From: Palsa-506 sp963707065
GTDB lineage: Bacteria; Actinomycetota; Actinomycetes; Streptosporangiales; Streptosporangiaceae
DNA length: 64,000 nucleotides
Direction of reading: 5' to 3'
Assembly: GCA_963707065.1 (NCBI GenBank)
Contig: CAVPPJ010000013.1
Location: 434,001 to 498,000 of the forward strand
A model generated the notes under the pieces. It had not been told where the DNA came from. It did not search any database and saw only the letters and a program-made list of their open reading frames with translations. Numbering within the stretch: position 1 is the first letter of the stretch; each line of letters starts with the position of its first letter. Below are positions 16,035 to 24,259 of the stretch, one piece after another. A program made the position numbers and the translations under genes.

Positions 16035-17687
16035 TCAGTCCTGCGCGGGTGCCGGGCGGCCGGCCGGACCCTGCTTGATGTAGTCCGCGTGGAACGCCGT
16101 CCGGTCCTCGGGTGACATCTCGTTGAGGATCACGTTCGGGCTGAGCACCGGGCCCATCCTGCGCAGGTGATCGAGCGTCCACATCTTCTTCGGGTCGAGG
16201 TTCAGATGCGGCTGCGCGGTCATCGTCTTGCCGTCGTCACGGACATAGCCCATGTCGGAGACCACGTCGGCCCAGTTCCAGCCGTGGTACAGGGTCTCCC
16301 ACTCGCGCTTGCCGATCAGCTGCCCCATGTTCGGGGTATCCCGGCCCTGGTAGGTCGGGCGGAACGCGGTCGTGTCCGTCCAGCGGCACTCTTCGTGGCA
16401 GTACGTGCGGACCTGGCCGTCGACCTCGTCCATCACCATGTCCTCGCGGACCAGGCAGGGCACCATGCAGGTCCAGCAGCGGTGCGGGTACACGTAGTCG
16501 ACGTTCTCGGCGACGATCGGGTTGTGCCCGTTCGGCATCGAGAGCCGGTTGTAGTTCTCCCACCACTTGCCGTACTTGTCGTACCAGCCCGGGTACTTGT
16601 ACTCGAACCACTCGAAGTCCTTGTCCGTCATCGGGTCGATCCGCCAGTAGTTGGCGAGCCAGCCGGTGGCGAAGAACTGCGCGACCTCGTGCACGTAGCC
16701 CTTGTTCCAGATCTGGTTCCAGGCTTCCTCGATCAGGTCATGCGGGATGACCAGGCCGTACTTCTCCAGCGGCACGAGGTAGCTGCGGTAGTAGTCGTCG
16801 TAGATCCAGCGGCGCCACATCTCGGCGTAGGACTCGCGGTCCTTGCGGCGGTCCTTGGTGCCGTACTCGATGAAGGTGCCGATGGCCGCGTCGACGACCC
16901 GGTGGTTGTTCCACCATGCGTAGCGCAGGTCGCGCTCGAGCAGCTGGTGGTTGCCCTCGTCGGCGAGCGCCATCAGCAGCGTCGCGTAGCCGTTGCTGAT
17001 GTGCCGGGACTCATCCGACTGGACCGAGTGGAACACGGTCGGCAGCAGGTAGTCGCCGTTGGCGGCGGCTTCCGCGGGCATGGCCACGAACAGCGTGTTG
17101 GTGAACGCCGTCTCGGCCACGATCGTCAGGTAGATGCTCGCCGCGGTGATCGCGTCACCAGTGATGAAGCCCTCGGCGAACTGACGGCCGATGGTGCCGC
17201 AGTAGTCATTGTGGAAGTTGCGCAGGCTGTTGTTGAAGCCGGCCGGGTCGATGTAGTTGTTCATGTACAGGCGCTTGAGGTTCTGCTGGATCGTCGAGTG
17301 CCTGACCTCGTCGATCATCTGGATCGCCTGGCCGTTGTGCAGCTCCGGGTTAGGCACGGTCCGGAACAGCAGCGGCATCGCCCGCGCCGCGGATACCTCG
17401 GGCAACGGGATGATGGACAGGAACAGCTTCTGCCATTCCAGCCAGCGCTCCTGTACCTGGCGGAACATGTTCCCGCGGATCGCGCCGTCGGAGGCTCCGT
17501 AGACCCGGTGGTCCTTCTCTTCCTGCATCGGGAAGTAGGACCGCAGGACCTGCTTGAGCGGGTCCTTCTTCTGCGACTTCTCGAAGGTGTAGTCGGTGCC
17601 GTACTGCGACACCGGCTCGTGGTAGAGCGGTTCCCAGGACAGCTCCTGGATCTTCTGGTGTGCCTTGGCCACGCTCTGGCGACTCAT
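16035..17687 (-). CDS. prmA: Soluble diiron monooxygenase hydroxylase large (alpha) subunit (propane/acetone/phenol type)
   Basis: 550 residues. All six diiron ligands are visible at E97 (PLPEVSA), E127 and H130 (DEVRH), E192 (AETAF), and E226 and H229 (DESRH). Their spacing equals that of the methane monooxygenase alpha subunit, with a uniform offset of 17. A cysteine-rich stretch, CWTCMVPC followed by TYCHEECRW, is seen near residue 400. With reductase, small subunit and coupling protein the gene forms a MimABCD/PrmABCD-like group 5 bacterial multicomponent monooxygenase. Such enzymes hydroxylate propane at C2, acetone at the methyl group, or phenol para; which applies here cannot be read from sequence. 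An inferred operator lies about 160 bases upstream. Confidence 0.95.
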   Translation of the reverse strand: MSRQSVAKAHQKIQELSWEPLYHEPVSQYGTDYTFEKSQKKDPLKQVLRSYFPMQEEKDHRVYGASDGAIRGNMFRQVQERWLEWQKLFLSIIPLPEVSAARAMPLLFRTVPNPELHNGQAIQMIDEVRHSTIQQNLKRLYMNNYIDPAGFNNSLRNFHNDYCGTIGRQFAEGFITGDAITAASIYLTIVAETAFTNTLFVAMPAEAAANGDYLLPTVFHSVQSDESRHISNGYATLLMALADEGNHQLLERDLRYAWWNNHRVVDAAIGTFIEYGTKDRRKDRESYAEMWRRWIYDDYYRSYLVPLEKYGLVIPHDLIEEAWNQIWNKGYVHEVAQFFATGWLANYWRIDPMTDKDFEWFEYKYPGWYDKYGKWWENYNRLSMPNGHNPIVAENVDYVYPHRCWTCMVPCLVREDMVMDEVDGQVRTYCHEECRWTDTTAFRPTYQGRDTPNMGQLIGKREWETLYHGWNWADVVSDMGYVRDDGKTMTAQPHLNLDPKKMWTLDHLRRMGPVLSPNVILNEMSPEDRTAFHADYIKQGPAGRPAPAQD

Positions 17688-17845
17688 TCCACTCCCTCAC
17701 CCTTCACTCGGGTCGGCTGAGACAGCCCGCCTGCAGCCTTGAACTTTTCCCGGCGATGGCCCTGACCGCGCCGGCCGGACGCACGGGTACCGCACGCCCG
17801 AAACTCCTATGGGCTGATAACAACCCGCCGCGGGCCTTGCGGCGC

Positions 17846-17862
17846 TCTCAACATGAGACATG
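17846..17862. promoter_or_regulatory. Candidate activator operator, copy 1 (upstream of large-subunit gene)
   Basis: TCTCAACATGAGACATG: inverted TCTCA/TGAGA arms around ACA. It is identical over 17 bases to the copy at 18265-18281 and lies about 160 bases upstream of the large-subunit start codon. Assignment to the divergent AcoR/MimR-type activator is inference. A half-site TGAGACA also occurs at 17718-17724. Confidence 0.7.
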
Positions 17863-17901
17863 GCCGCTGAGAAGGGCCTAACGGCGGCGGCCGGCCCGGC
17901 C

Positions 17902-18174
17902 TCAGCTCTCGCCGAAGACCGCCGCCCTGATCTCGGCGAGATGCTGCTTGACGTCCTGGGAGACCTGGCGATTTCCCTCCGGGGCGGGCTGGATGCCGAG
18001 CGCGGCGAGTAGCTGCGCCGCCGGGACACCTGGATCGCCGCTGCCGCCGAGGATCGGATGCAGGCCCGCATCGGCCAGATGGTGAAACACGAGGTTGACG
18101 ATGCTCCACGGGTTGTAGGTCTCGTCGTGATGCTCGTCGTGCTGCTGATCCTGCTGTATATCGGGCTGGTCCAT
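17902..18174 (-). CDS. Small unknown protein at head of the monooxygenase locus
   Basis: 90 residues. The N-terminus is very acidic and His/Gln-rich (MDQPDIQQDQQHDEHHDETY). An ordered-looking part follows, with NPWSIVNLVFHHLADAGLHPILG and a helical C-terminus, VSQDVKQHLAEIRAAVFG. No family is recognised. It is framed by the two identical operator candidates, one upstream of it and one between it and the large-subunit gene, so it is probably under the same control. The His/Asp-rich head could bind metal, but nothing proves it. It could be a regulatory or assembly accessory protein. Confidence 0.62.
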   Translation of the reverse strand: MDQPDIQQDQQHDEHHDETYNPWSIVNLVFHHLADAGLHPILGGSGDPGVPAAQLLAALGIQPAPEGNRQVSQDVKQHLAEIRAAVFGES

Positions 18175-18264
18175 CAGGCTCCTTCTGGGCGGATGATCAA
18201 CGCGCTGACGGGGCGATCAGGGCAGACGTCAAGGCATCAAATGACCGCTGGGGAAAGAAAGCGG

Positions 18265-18281
18265 TCTCAACATGAGACATG
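18265..18281. promoter_or_regulatory. Candidate activator operator, copy 2 (divergent promoter region)
   Basis: Second exact copy of the 17-bp TCTCAACATGAGACATG site, in the same orientation as copy 1. It sits 91 bases upstream of the small minus-strand gene and about 105 bases upstream of the activator gene. It could serve activation of the operon, autoregulation, or both. Confidence 0.7.
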
Positions 18282-18386
18282 TAACGGGAAAGCCGTGCTT
18301 ATCTTGAGAGGACGACGCAACCCTCTACGCCATCCCGCGGGCTGGCCCGCCCAGCGAGAACGGTACCGGGAAGCAGGGAGGCGCCC

Positions 18387-20240
18387 ATGGCCCCAGCAGC
18401 ACCACCGCCACCGGAGCTCTCCGGCGGCAACCGGCTGTCCAAGACCCGTAAGTTCCTGACCGGTGACCGGCTAGCCAAATCCAGGGAGCGGTTCCTCACC
18501 GCCGAGCCGGTCGAGCCCGACCAGGTGCGCGACACGATCCTGGCCTCGTGGTGGCGCTCCCGGCGCTGGAACGTGGCGGCCGACCACATCGACCTGTCAT
18601 ATGTCCGCGACCCCGACCTCGATACCCCGCTGACCCGCAGCGCGCTGCCCGTGCTGCGAAATCTGCGGGAGCATCTGGACGGCCAGCCGATCAGCGTCAT
18701 CCTCACCGACGCCGCAGGAGTAGTGCTCACCCGGCTCGCGGCTGACCACGACCTCGACCGGCACCTGGACAGCGTCCAGCTCGCACCGGGCTTCAGCTAC
18801 GCCGAGGAGTTCGTCGGCACCAACGGGATCGGCACCGCGCTGGAGGGCGGCCGGCCGATGCACGTGTTCGGCCACGAGCATTACGCGGAGCATCTCGAGG
18901 ATCTGGCCTGCGCCGGGGTGCCGATCCACCACCCGATCTCCGGCAAGACGGTCGGCGCCGTGGACCTGACCTGCTGGCGCAAGGACGCCGACGCGCTGCT
19001 GATCGCGCTCGCCAAGACGACCGCTGACCAGATCACGCAGGCGCTGCTCACCGGCAGCGGCGAGCGGGAGTTCGAGCTGCTGCAGGAATACCTGCGGGCT
19101 TGCCGGCGCACCACCGGGATCGTGCTGGCGCTCAATAACGACGTCGTGATGATGAACGACTACGCCCGGCAGGTGCTCGACCCTGGTGACCAGGTCGTGC
19201 TGCTCGGGCGGGCGGCCGAGGCACTGGCCAGCCGGCATCCGGGCGCGGTCGTGGTGGAGTTGCCCAGCGGCGTCAAGGCACGGGTACAGTGCCGGCCGGT
19301 GCACGGCGATGACCGGGGCGCAGGCGGCGTGGTGCACGTGAAGCTGATCGAGCCGGGCACCCGGCAAGCCCTTGAGCCCGGGATCGGGGCCGGGTCACTG
19401 ACCCGGATCTTCCTGCCCGGGCTGGTCGGCTCGGGGGCGCTCTGGCTGCGCGGGTGTCACCAGGTAGACGCGATCTACGGCTCGGCCGAATGGCTGGCGC
19501 TGCAGGGCGAACCCGGAACCGGCAAGCTGGCCGTGGTCCGGGCCGTGCACCAGCGGCGCAACCCGGCTGGTCTCCTGCACGTCCTCGATGCCGCGGATGC
19601 CACCGGCCAGGAGTGGCTGGCCAGCGCGCGCCGTGAGCTGCTCGACTGCCAGGGCACCCTGGTGATCCGGCACGTCGACCGGCTCAGCGCCCGGCAGTTG
19701 CGCGCGCTGACCGCCGCGCTGCAGGAGGCGCTGGCCGCCGGCCAGCAGGACCCGCTGCGAGTCGTGGTCACCCTGAGCCAGACAGCCGCGGGCGAAGGAC
19801 TGGCTGAGCTGCTGCGGTTCTTCCCCAGCACGGTGGAGCTTCCGCCGCTCCGCCATCACATCGAGGACATGCAGGAACTCGTGCCGTTCTTCCTCACGAA
19901 ACTCGGCCAGCAGGGCCGGCTGACCTGCTCGCCCGAGGCCATGCAGCTTCTGCTGCGGTCAAACTGGCCCGGCAACACAGAGCAGCTCTGGCAGGTATTG
20001 CGCCGCGTCGTCCAGCACCGGCGCAGCGGCTCGATCCTCCCGAAAGACCTCCCGCCGGAATGCTGGACGGTCAGCCGGCGGCTGCTCAGTCCGCTGGAGT
20101 CCATGGAGCGCGACGCGATCGTGCAGAGCCTGCTCGACTATGAGGGCAACAAGGTCAAGGCGGCCGAATCGCTGGGGATGTCCCGGGCGACGATCTACCG
20201 CAAGATCCACGAGTACGGGATAGTCACCCCAACCAGCTGA
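18387..20240 (+). CDS. AcoR/MimR-type activator (GAF, AAA-like, Fis HTH)
   Basis: 617 residues. AGGGAG sits 6 bases upstream of the ATG. A GAF-like sensory region runs from about 90 to 225 (ILTDAAGVVLTRLAAD, FVGTNGIGTALE, and VDLTCWR). An AAA-like domain begins near residue 370 with a P-loop, GEPGTGKLAVVR. A Fis-type HTH occupies the C-terminus (NKVKAAESLGMSRATIYRKI). I see no GAFTGA sigma-54 contact motif, in keeping with actinobacteria lacking sigma-54. Homologues such as MimR activate mimABCD in response to acetone. It is divergent from the monooxygenase operon with shared candidate operators, so it is the likely pathway-specific activator. Confidence 0.9.
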   Translation: MAPAAPPPPELSGGNRLSKTRKFLTGDRLAKSRERFLTAEPVEPDQVRDTILASWWRSRRWNVAADHIDLSYVRDPDLDTPLTRSALPVLRNLREHLDGQPISVILTDAAGVVLTRLAADHDLDRHLDSVQLAPGFSYAEEFVGTNGIGTALEGGRPMHVFGHEHYAEHLEDLACAGVPIHHPISGKTVGAVDLTCWRKDADALLIALAKTTADQITQALLTGSGEREFELLQEYLRACRRTTGIVLALNNDVVMMNDYARQVLDPGDQVVLLGRAAEALASRHPGAVVVELPSGVKARVQCRPVHGDDRGAGGVVHVKLIEPGTRQALEPGIGAGSLTRIFLPGLVGSGALWLRGCHQVDAIYGSAEWLALQGEPGTGKLAVVRAVHQRRNPAGLLHVLDAADATGQEWLASARRELLDCQGTLVIRHVDRLSARQLRALTAALQEALAAGQQDPLRVVVTLSQTAAGEGLAELLRFFPSTVELPPLRHHIEDMQELVPFFLTKLGQQGRLTCSPEAMQLLLRSNWPGNTEQLWQVLRRVVQHRRSGSILPKDLPPECWTVSRRLLSPLESMERDAIVQSLLDYEGNKVKAAESLGMSRATIYRKIHEYGIVTPTS

Positions 20241-20264
20241 CCGTCGCGTCGACGCCGTCCGGGC

Positions 20265-20358
20265 TGTGCCCTGTCCCGCGCCCATGTGCCCTGCCCCGCG
20301 CCCATGTGCCCTATCCCCCGCCCATGTGCCCTGCCCCGCGCCCTTGTGCCCTGCCCCC
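20265..20358. repeat. Intergenic 20-bp tandem repeat
   Basis: About 4.7 copies of a 20-bp unit close to GTGCCCTGCCCCGCGCCCAT directly after the activator stop codon. Units differ by one to three bases. Not coding as far as I can see. Confidence 0.9.
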
Positions 20359-20502
20359 ACCGCCCGCATCCCAGAATTTTCTGATGCTTTTCCGTCAGGC
20401 GCCTGGGTAGGCCCCGGATTGTCGGTAGTAGTCGATAGTTTGTTTGAAGAACATTTAGCCAGCAGCAAGCCTGCCGGGCCAGCGCAAGCGGGAGGAGGGC
20501 CG

Positions 20503-22677
20503 ATGCCGGAAGAGCCGATGCCGGAAGAGCCGATGACGCCTCCTGTGCCGCCGGCTGTCCCTCCCGCCGCCTGGTCCTGGCCCGCCTACGCGGACGATGA
20601 CGGGGAGCCGTTCGACGCGGTGGCGTTCTTCAACCCGTACTCCGGGCCGCCGGAAGGCGAGGACGGGTGGCTCGCTGACGTGCCCGCGGCGGTCCGCGAT
20701 GAATACCTGGATAACGCAGCGTCCCCGGCTGCCGCGCGGGAGGTCCTGGCCGCCGGGTTCACCCATGACGATCATGTGGCCGGCGCGCTGGGGTTCGCCG
20801 CCGGCGGGCAGCTCGATCAGCTGGAGCCCGGCCCGGCGCTGGCCGCCTTCGCGCCGCGATGCATGGGATGACGGGCTGGCCGTGCTCAGCGACGATGAGC
20901 TGATCGGGGTCCTGTCCGCGGCCCGGCGGCTGGCGTCGTGGGCCGCCGCGCTGGAGCTGGCCGCGGTGGCCGGGCTGGGTTCCCGGCGGGCCGCGGACGC
21001 CCGCGCGGCGGGTGACCGGCGGCTGGCGATCATGTCGGTGATGAGGTCGCCGCGGCCCTGACGCTGACCTGCCGGGCGGCGGACCGGCTGGTCAGCCTCG
21101 CCGCCGCGGTCACCCGGCTGCCGGCCGTGGCCGCGGCGCTGGCGGCCGGGCGGATCGACCTGCCGAAGGCGATCATCTTCACCAGCGAGCTGGCCGGCCT
21201 CGGCGACGTCGGGGCCGCCGCCGTCGCCGCGCTCGTCGCCGCGGACGCGCCCGGGCTGACCACCGGGCAGCTGCGCGGCGTGCTGCACCGCGCCGTGCTC
21301 GCCCTCGACCCCGGTGCCGCCCGCAAACGCCGGGAGAAGGCGCAGCGAGACGCCCGGGTGGAATGCTGGACCGAGCCCGCCGGGACCTGGTCGCTGGCCG
21401 GCCGGGACCTGCCGCCCGCCGCCGTGCTCGCCGCCGACCAGCACATCGACACCGCCGCCCGCGACCTGAAGAACGCCGGAGCCGGCGGCACGCTGGAGCA
21501 GCTCCGCGCGCGGGTGTTCCTCGCCCTGCTCACCAGCCGGCCCCTCTACACCCTGCTCCCCGGCCAGGACGACAGCGCTCCGCGGCCGGCGAGAGCGGCA
21601 CCGGGGATGACGCCCGGGCGGAACGACCCCGGGCCGCCAGGACGGCGAGCCCGCCGGCCGCGAGCATGGGAAACGCGCCCGGCCCGGCCGACCAGGACAG
21701 TGACAGCGCAGCGGCCCAGGCCAGGACGGCGGTAACGGCGGCTCGGCGGATCACGAAGGCCACCGCCCGGCCCCCGGCCGGACGCGCCGCGCGGCGGCGC
21801 CGGAGGGCTCCCGGCGGCAGGCCGTGCCGGGCTGACCGGGACCGTCAACTTCACCATCCCGCTCACCACCTGGCTCGGCCTGGCCGGCGGCCCCGGCGAG
21901 GCCACCGGCTACGGCTACCTCGACGCCGCCGCCAGCCGCGACCTCGCACAGCCATCACCACCACCCCCGGCTCCCGCTGGTGCCTGACCATCACCACCCC
22001 CGGCGGCCACGCCATCGGGCACGCCTGCGCCAGGAAAGGACAACCACCACCCGGACCCGCACCACCCGGCGGCCCCGCACCACCCGGAGGTCCCGCGCCA
22101 CCCGGAAGTCCCGCGTCACCCGGGCCGGACCCATCCGGAGACCGCGCGCCACCCGGCCCGCACCCTGGCCCGGCATCACCCGGCCCGCACAGCGGCCCGG
22201 CACCACCCGGCACCGGATCACCCCGGCCACCCGGCCGGCAGCCCGCGCCACCCGGCACCGGCAACGCCCGCTGGCTCACCGGCCTCACAGATCAACTGGC
22301 TGGAGACCGGGGCCTGCGGCCACGCCCGCGAAACCTTCGCCTACCAGCCACCACCCGCACTACGGCACCTGCTCCAAACCAGGGACCGCACCTGCTCCTA
22401 CCCCGGCTGCCGCCGCCCCGCCACCCGCTGCGACCACGACCACACCATCCCCTATGACCAAGGCGGCCGGACCTGCGAATGCAATCTGGCAGCCCTCTGC
22501 CGCCGCCACCACCAAGCCAAGCAAGCACCCGGCTGGCACCTCGAACAACCCCGCCCCGGCACCCTCACCTGGACCCTCCCCAGCGCACGCACCTACACCA
22601 CACACCCCGCCCCTACCCGATCTAGCCATAACTCAGCGGCCGGCCTGCGCGGCCAGCTCCGGTACCGCCGGTCCTGA
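20503..22677 (+). pseudogene. DUF222/HNH endonuclease (13E12 repeat family), multiply frameshifted
   Basis: A strong GGAGGAGGG precedes the ATG at 20503, but the frame breaks repeatedly. The N-terminal frame stops at 20871. The next DUF222 segment (DDGLAVLSDDELIGVL) continues in another frame to about 21025, where a one-base loss returns it to the first frame (LTLTCRAADRLVSLAAAV, and VAAALAAGRIDLPKA). A stop follows at 21733, and a further one-base loss near 21945 splits DLA from ITTTPGSRWCLTIT. A PPG-rich low-complexity region (22040-22290) precedes an intact-looking HNH domain (TCSYPGCRRPATRCDHDHTI). DUF222/HNH genes are multicopy, mobile-like actinobacterial genes. This copy is dead unless the shifts are assembly errors. 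Confidence 0.85.
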
Positions 22678-22972
22678 ATAGACCCGGCAAATCGTGAGCA
22701 CGGGCGCCGACGGCCCGTTCATGCCCTGTCCGGATCAGCAGTGGCGCAGGCTACGGCGCGGCGGCCGTGCTACCGGGCGGCCGTGCGTCCCTGGCGCAGC
22801 AGCAGCCGGCCGCGGCCTGGCTCGACAACGACCCTCGCCATCCCGCCGTGCCCTGTGGGTGCGGGAAACGGGGCTACATGCCTTGACCAGGATTGACGAG
22901 GCCGTCGAGCACGTGTCAGCGGAACCTCGTTGGGCGCGTGCCGGGCTGGATGATCACCGGGCTGGGTGATCA

Positions 22973-24235
22973 CTAGGATCCGTCGAACGCAGTGCCGTTC
23001 CACACCCAGTCCACGATGGATGCAAAAGCACTGCTCGCGATGGTCTGGGCGTTGTAGAGGAGGCTCAGCTCATCGCCGAGGCGGGTGACCCCCGCGGTCA
23101 GCCCGGTGACATTGGTGAATGTCGCCCACGCGGTCTGGGTGCTGTTGGCTGGCAGGGGCAGCGGCGTTACCGGGTAGAAGCCCGCGCTGGCGAGGATCGG
23201 CCCGAGCGGGACGAGCGCCGCCGCCGTCAGCGTGACGGTGCTGCTCGACGTTGGCGTGCACTCGATCGCGTCGTAGTTAGCGGGCGGCACGGTGACCGAT
23301 GTCGCGGTCAGCACCCGCGCCGCGATTTGCCACGGATCCGAGGATCCCGCCGCCCGGACGATCGCAAGCGGGTCTGTGGCGGGCACGGCAAGCGCGGCGG
23401 CTGGCGCCAGGCTGAGCTCGCGGCCGAGGTACCTGAGGGTGTCGGACGGCGGTGCGGAACCCGGAGTGCCAGCCGGTAGCTGCAGTACAGGCGGGCTGGC
23501 GAACGGCATGGTGGCGCCGTACTGGTGCGCGGCGGCGATGGCTGCCTTGACGGCGGTGACGTAATCGCTGCGCACCAGAACGGCCAGCGGAATGGTTGGC
23601 TGTGCCGGGCCCGCGGGCCGGTCGTTCGTCACGTCCACCATCGCGAGCGGCTGGCTATTGCTGATCCAGCCGAGCGGCTGGGTCGGCCCGGCGACGCCGA
23701 GGATCCCGGCTAGCGCCTGCTGCCGCATGGCCTTCTCTCCGAGTGACCCCAGCAGATTGATCATTCCGCCGAATTTGGTGATGTCGTCCAGCAGCGGCGG
23801 GATGCGGGATCCGACGACGTCGCCTTCCAGCGCGATCCGCCGCATGATGATGTCCTGGGCCTCGATCGCGTCCGGCGATGTCGCGCTAGTGAGCACGCTG
23901 AGCAGGTTGCTCACTAGCTGCGCGCTGAGCCCGGGATCGACGAACGGGGAGCCGGCGCCCGCCGGGGACGCGGGTGCGGTAAACGCGAACTGCGCCCCGG
24001 CGGCGAGTGGCGAAGTGCCTCCCGGCGTCGTGACACTGATGCTCACGGTGCCGACACCGGCCGGGCTGATCGCGACGATGACTTTGGCGCTCTGCACTGA
24101 GATGGCCGTCGCGGGGGCGCTGCCGAACAAGACCGCGGTAGCGCCGGTGAAGCCGGTGCCGTGGATGGTGACGGCGGTGCCGCCACTGGTCACCCCGCTG
24201 CTCGGGCTGATGCTGGTGATCGCTGGGCGTGCCAT
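22973..24235 (-). CDS. IPT/TIG-domain protein, partner of the 1148-aa protein
   Basis: 420 residues. Residues 1-90 form an IPT/TIG immunoglobulin-like domain: PAITSISPSSGVTSGGTAVT, then IHGTGFTGATAVLFG, and VTTPGGTSP. The rest (95-420) is Ala/Pro-rich, with helical (LVSNLLSVLTSATSPDAIEAQ) and beta-rich segments, and matches no family I recognise. There is no signal peptide or transmembrane helix, which is unusual for a TIG protein. The gene starts 24 bases after the larger gene upstream, so the two are probably one operon. A structural or binding role is inferred only. Confidence 0.75.
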   Translation of the reverse strand: MARPAITSISPSSGVTSGGTAVTIHGTGFTGATAVLFGSAPATAISVQSAKVIVAISPAGVGTVSISVTTPGGTSPLAAGAQFAFTAPASPAGAGSPFVDPGLSAQLVSNLLSVLTSATSPDAIEAQDIIMRRIALEGDVVGSRIPPLLDDITKFGGMINLLGSLGEKAMRQQALAGILGVAGPTQPLGWISNSQPLAMVDVTNDRPAGPAQPTIPLAVLVRSDYVTAVKAAIAAAHQYGATMPFASPPVLQLPAGTPGSAPPSDTLRYLGRELSLAPAAALAVPATDPLAIVRAAGSSDPWQIAARVLTATSVTVPPANYDAIECTPTSSSTVTLTAAALVPLGPILASAGFYPVTPLPLPANSTQTAWATFTNVTGLTAGVTRLGDELSLLYNAQTIASSAFASIVDWVWNGTAFDGS

Positions 24236-24259
24236 TTCGTCTGGTCTCCTCTGGATATT

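Noticed and set aside
16167..17720. A 517-residue plus-strand frame opposite the large hydroxylase subunit
   Set aside because: Val/Leu/Arg-rich antisense frame. The minus strand has the complete diiron ligand set.
17688..18386. A sigma-54 promoter for the monooxygenase operon
   Set aside because: I see no GG-N10-GC-type -24/-12 element, the activator lacks a GAFTGA motif, and actinobacteria generally lack sigma-54.
22040..22290. Repeats rich in CACCCGG as a possible CRISPR or regulatory array
   Set aside because: Irregular low-complexity codons for Pro and Gly within the DUF222/HNH pseudogene, with no constant repeat and spacer.
22678..22972. Short open frames between the HNH pseudogene and the TIG gene
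   Set aside because: Arg/Gly/Ala-rich with no ribosome site or motif; I regard the 295 bases as non-coding.
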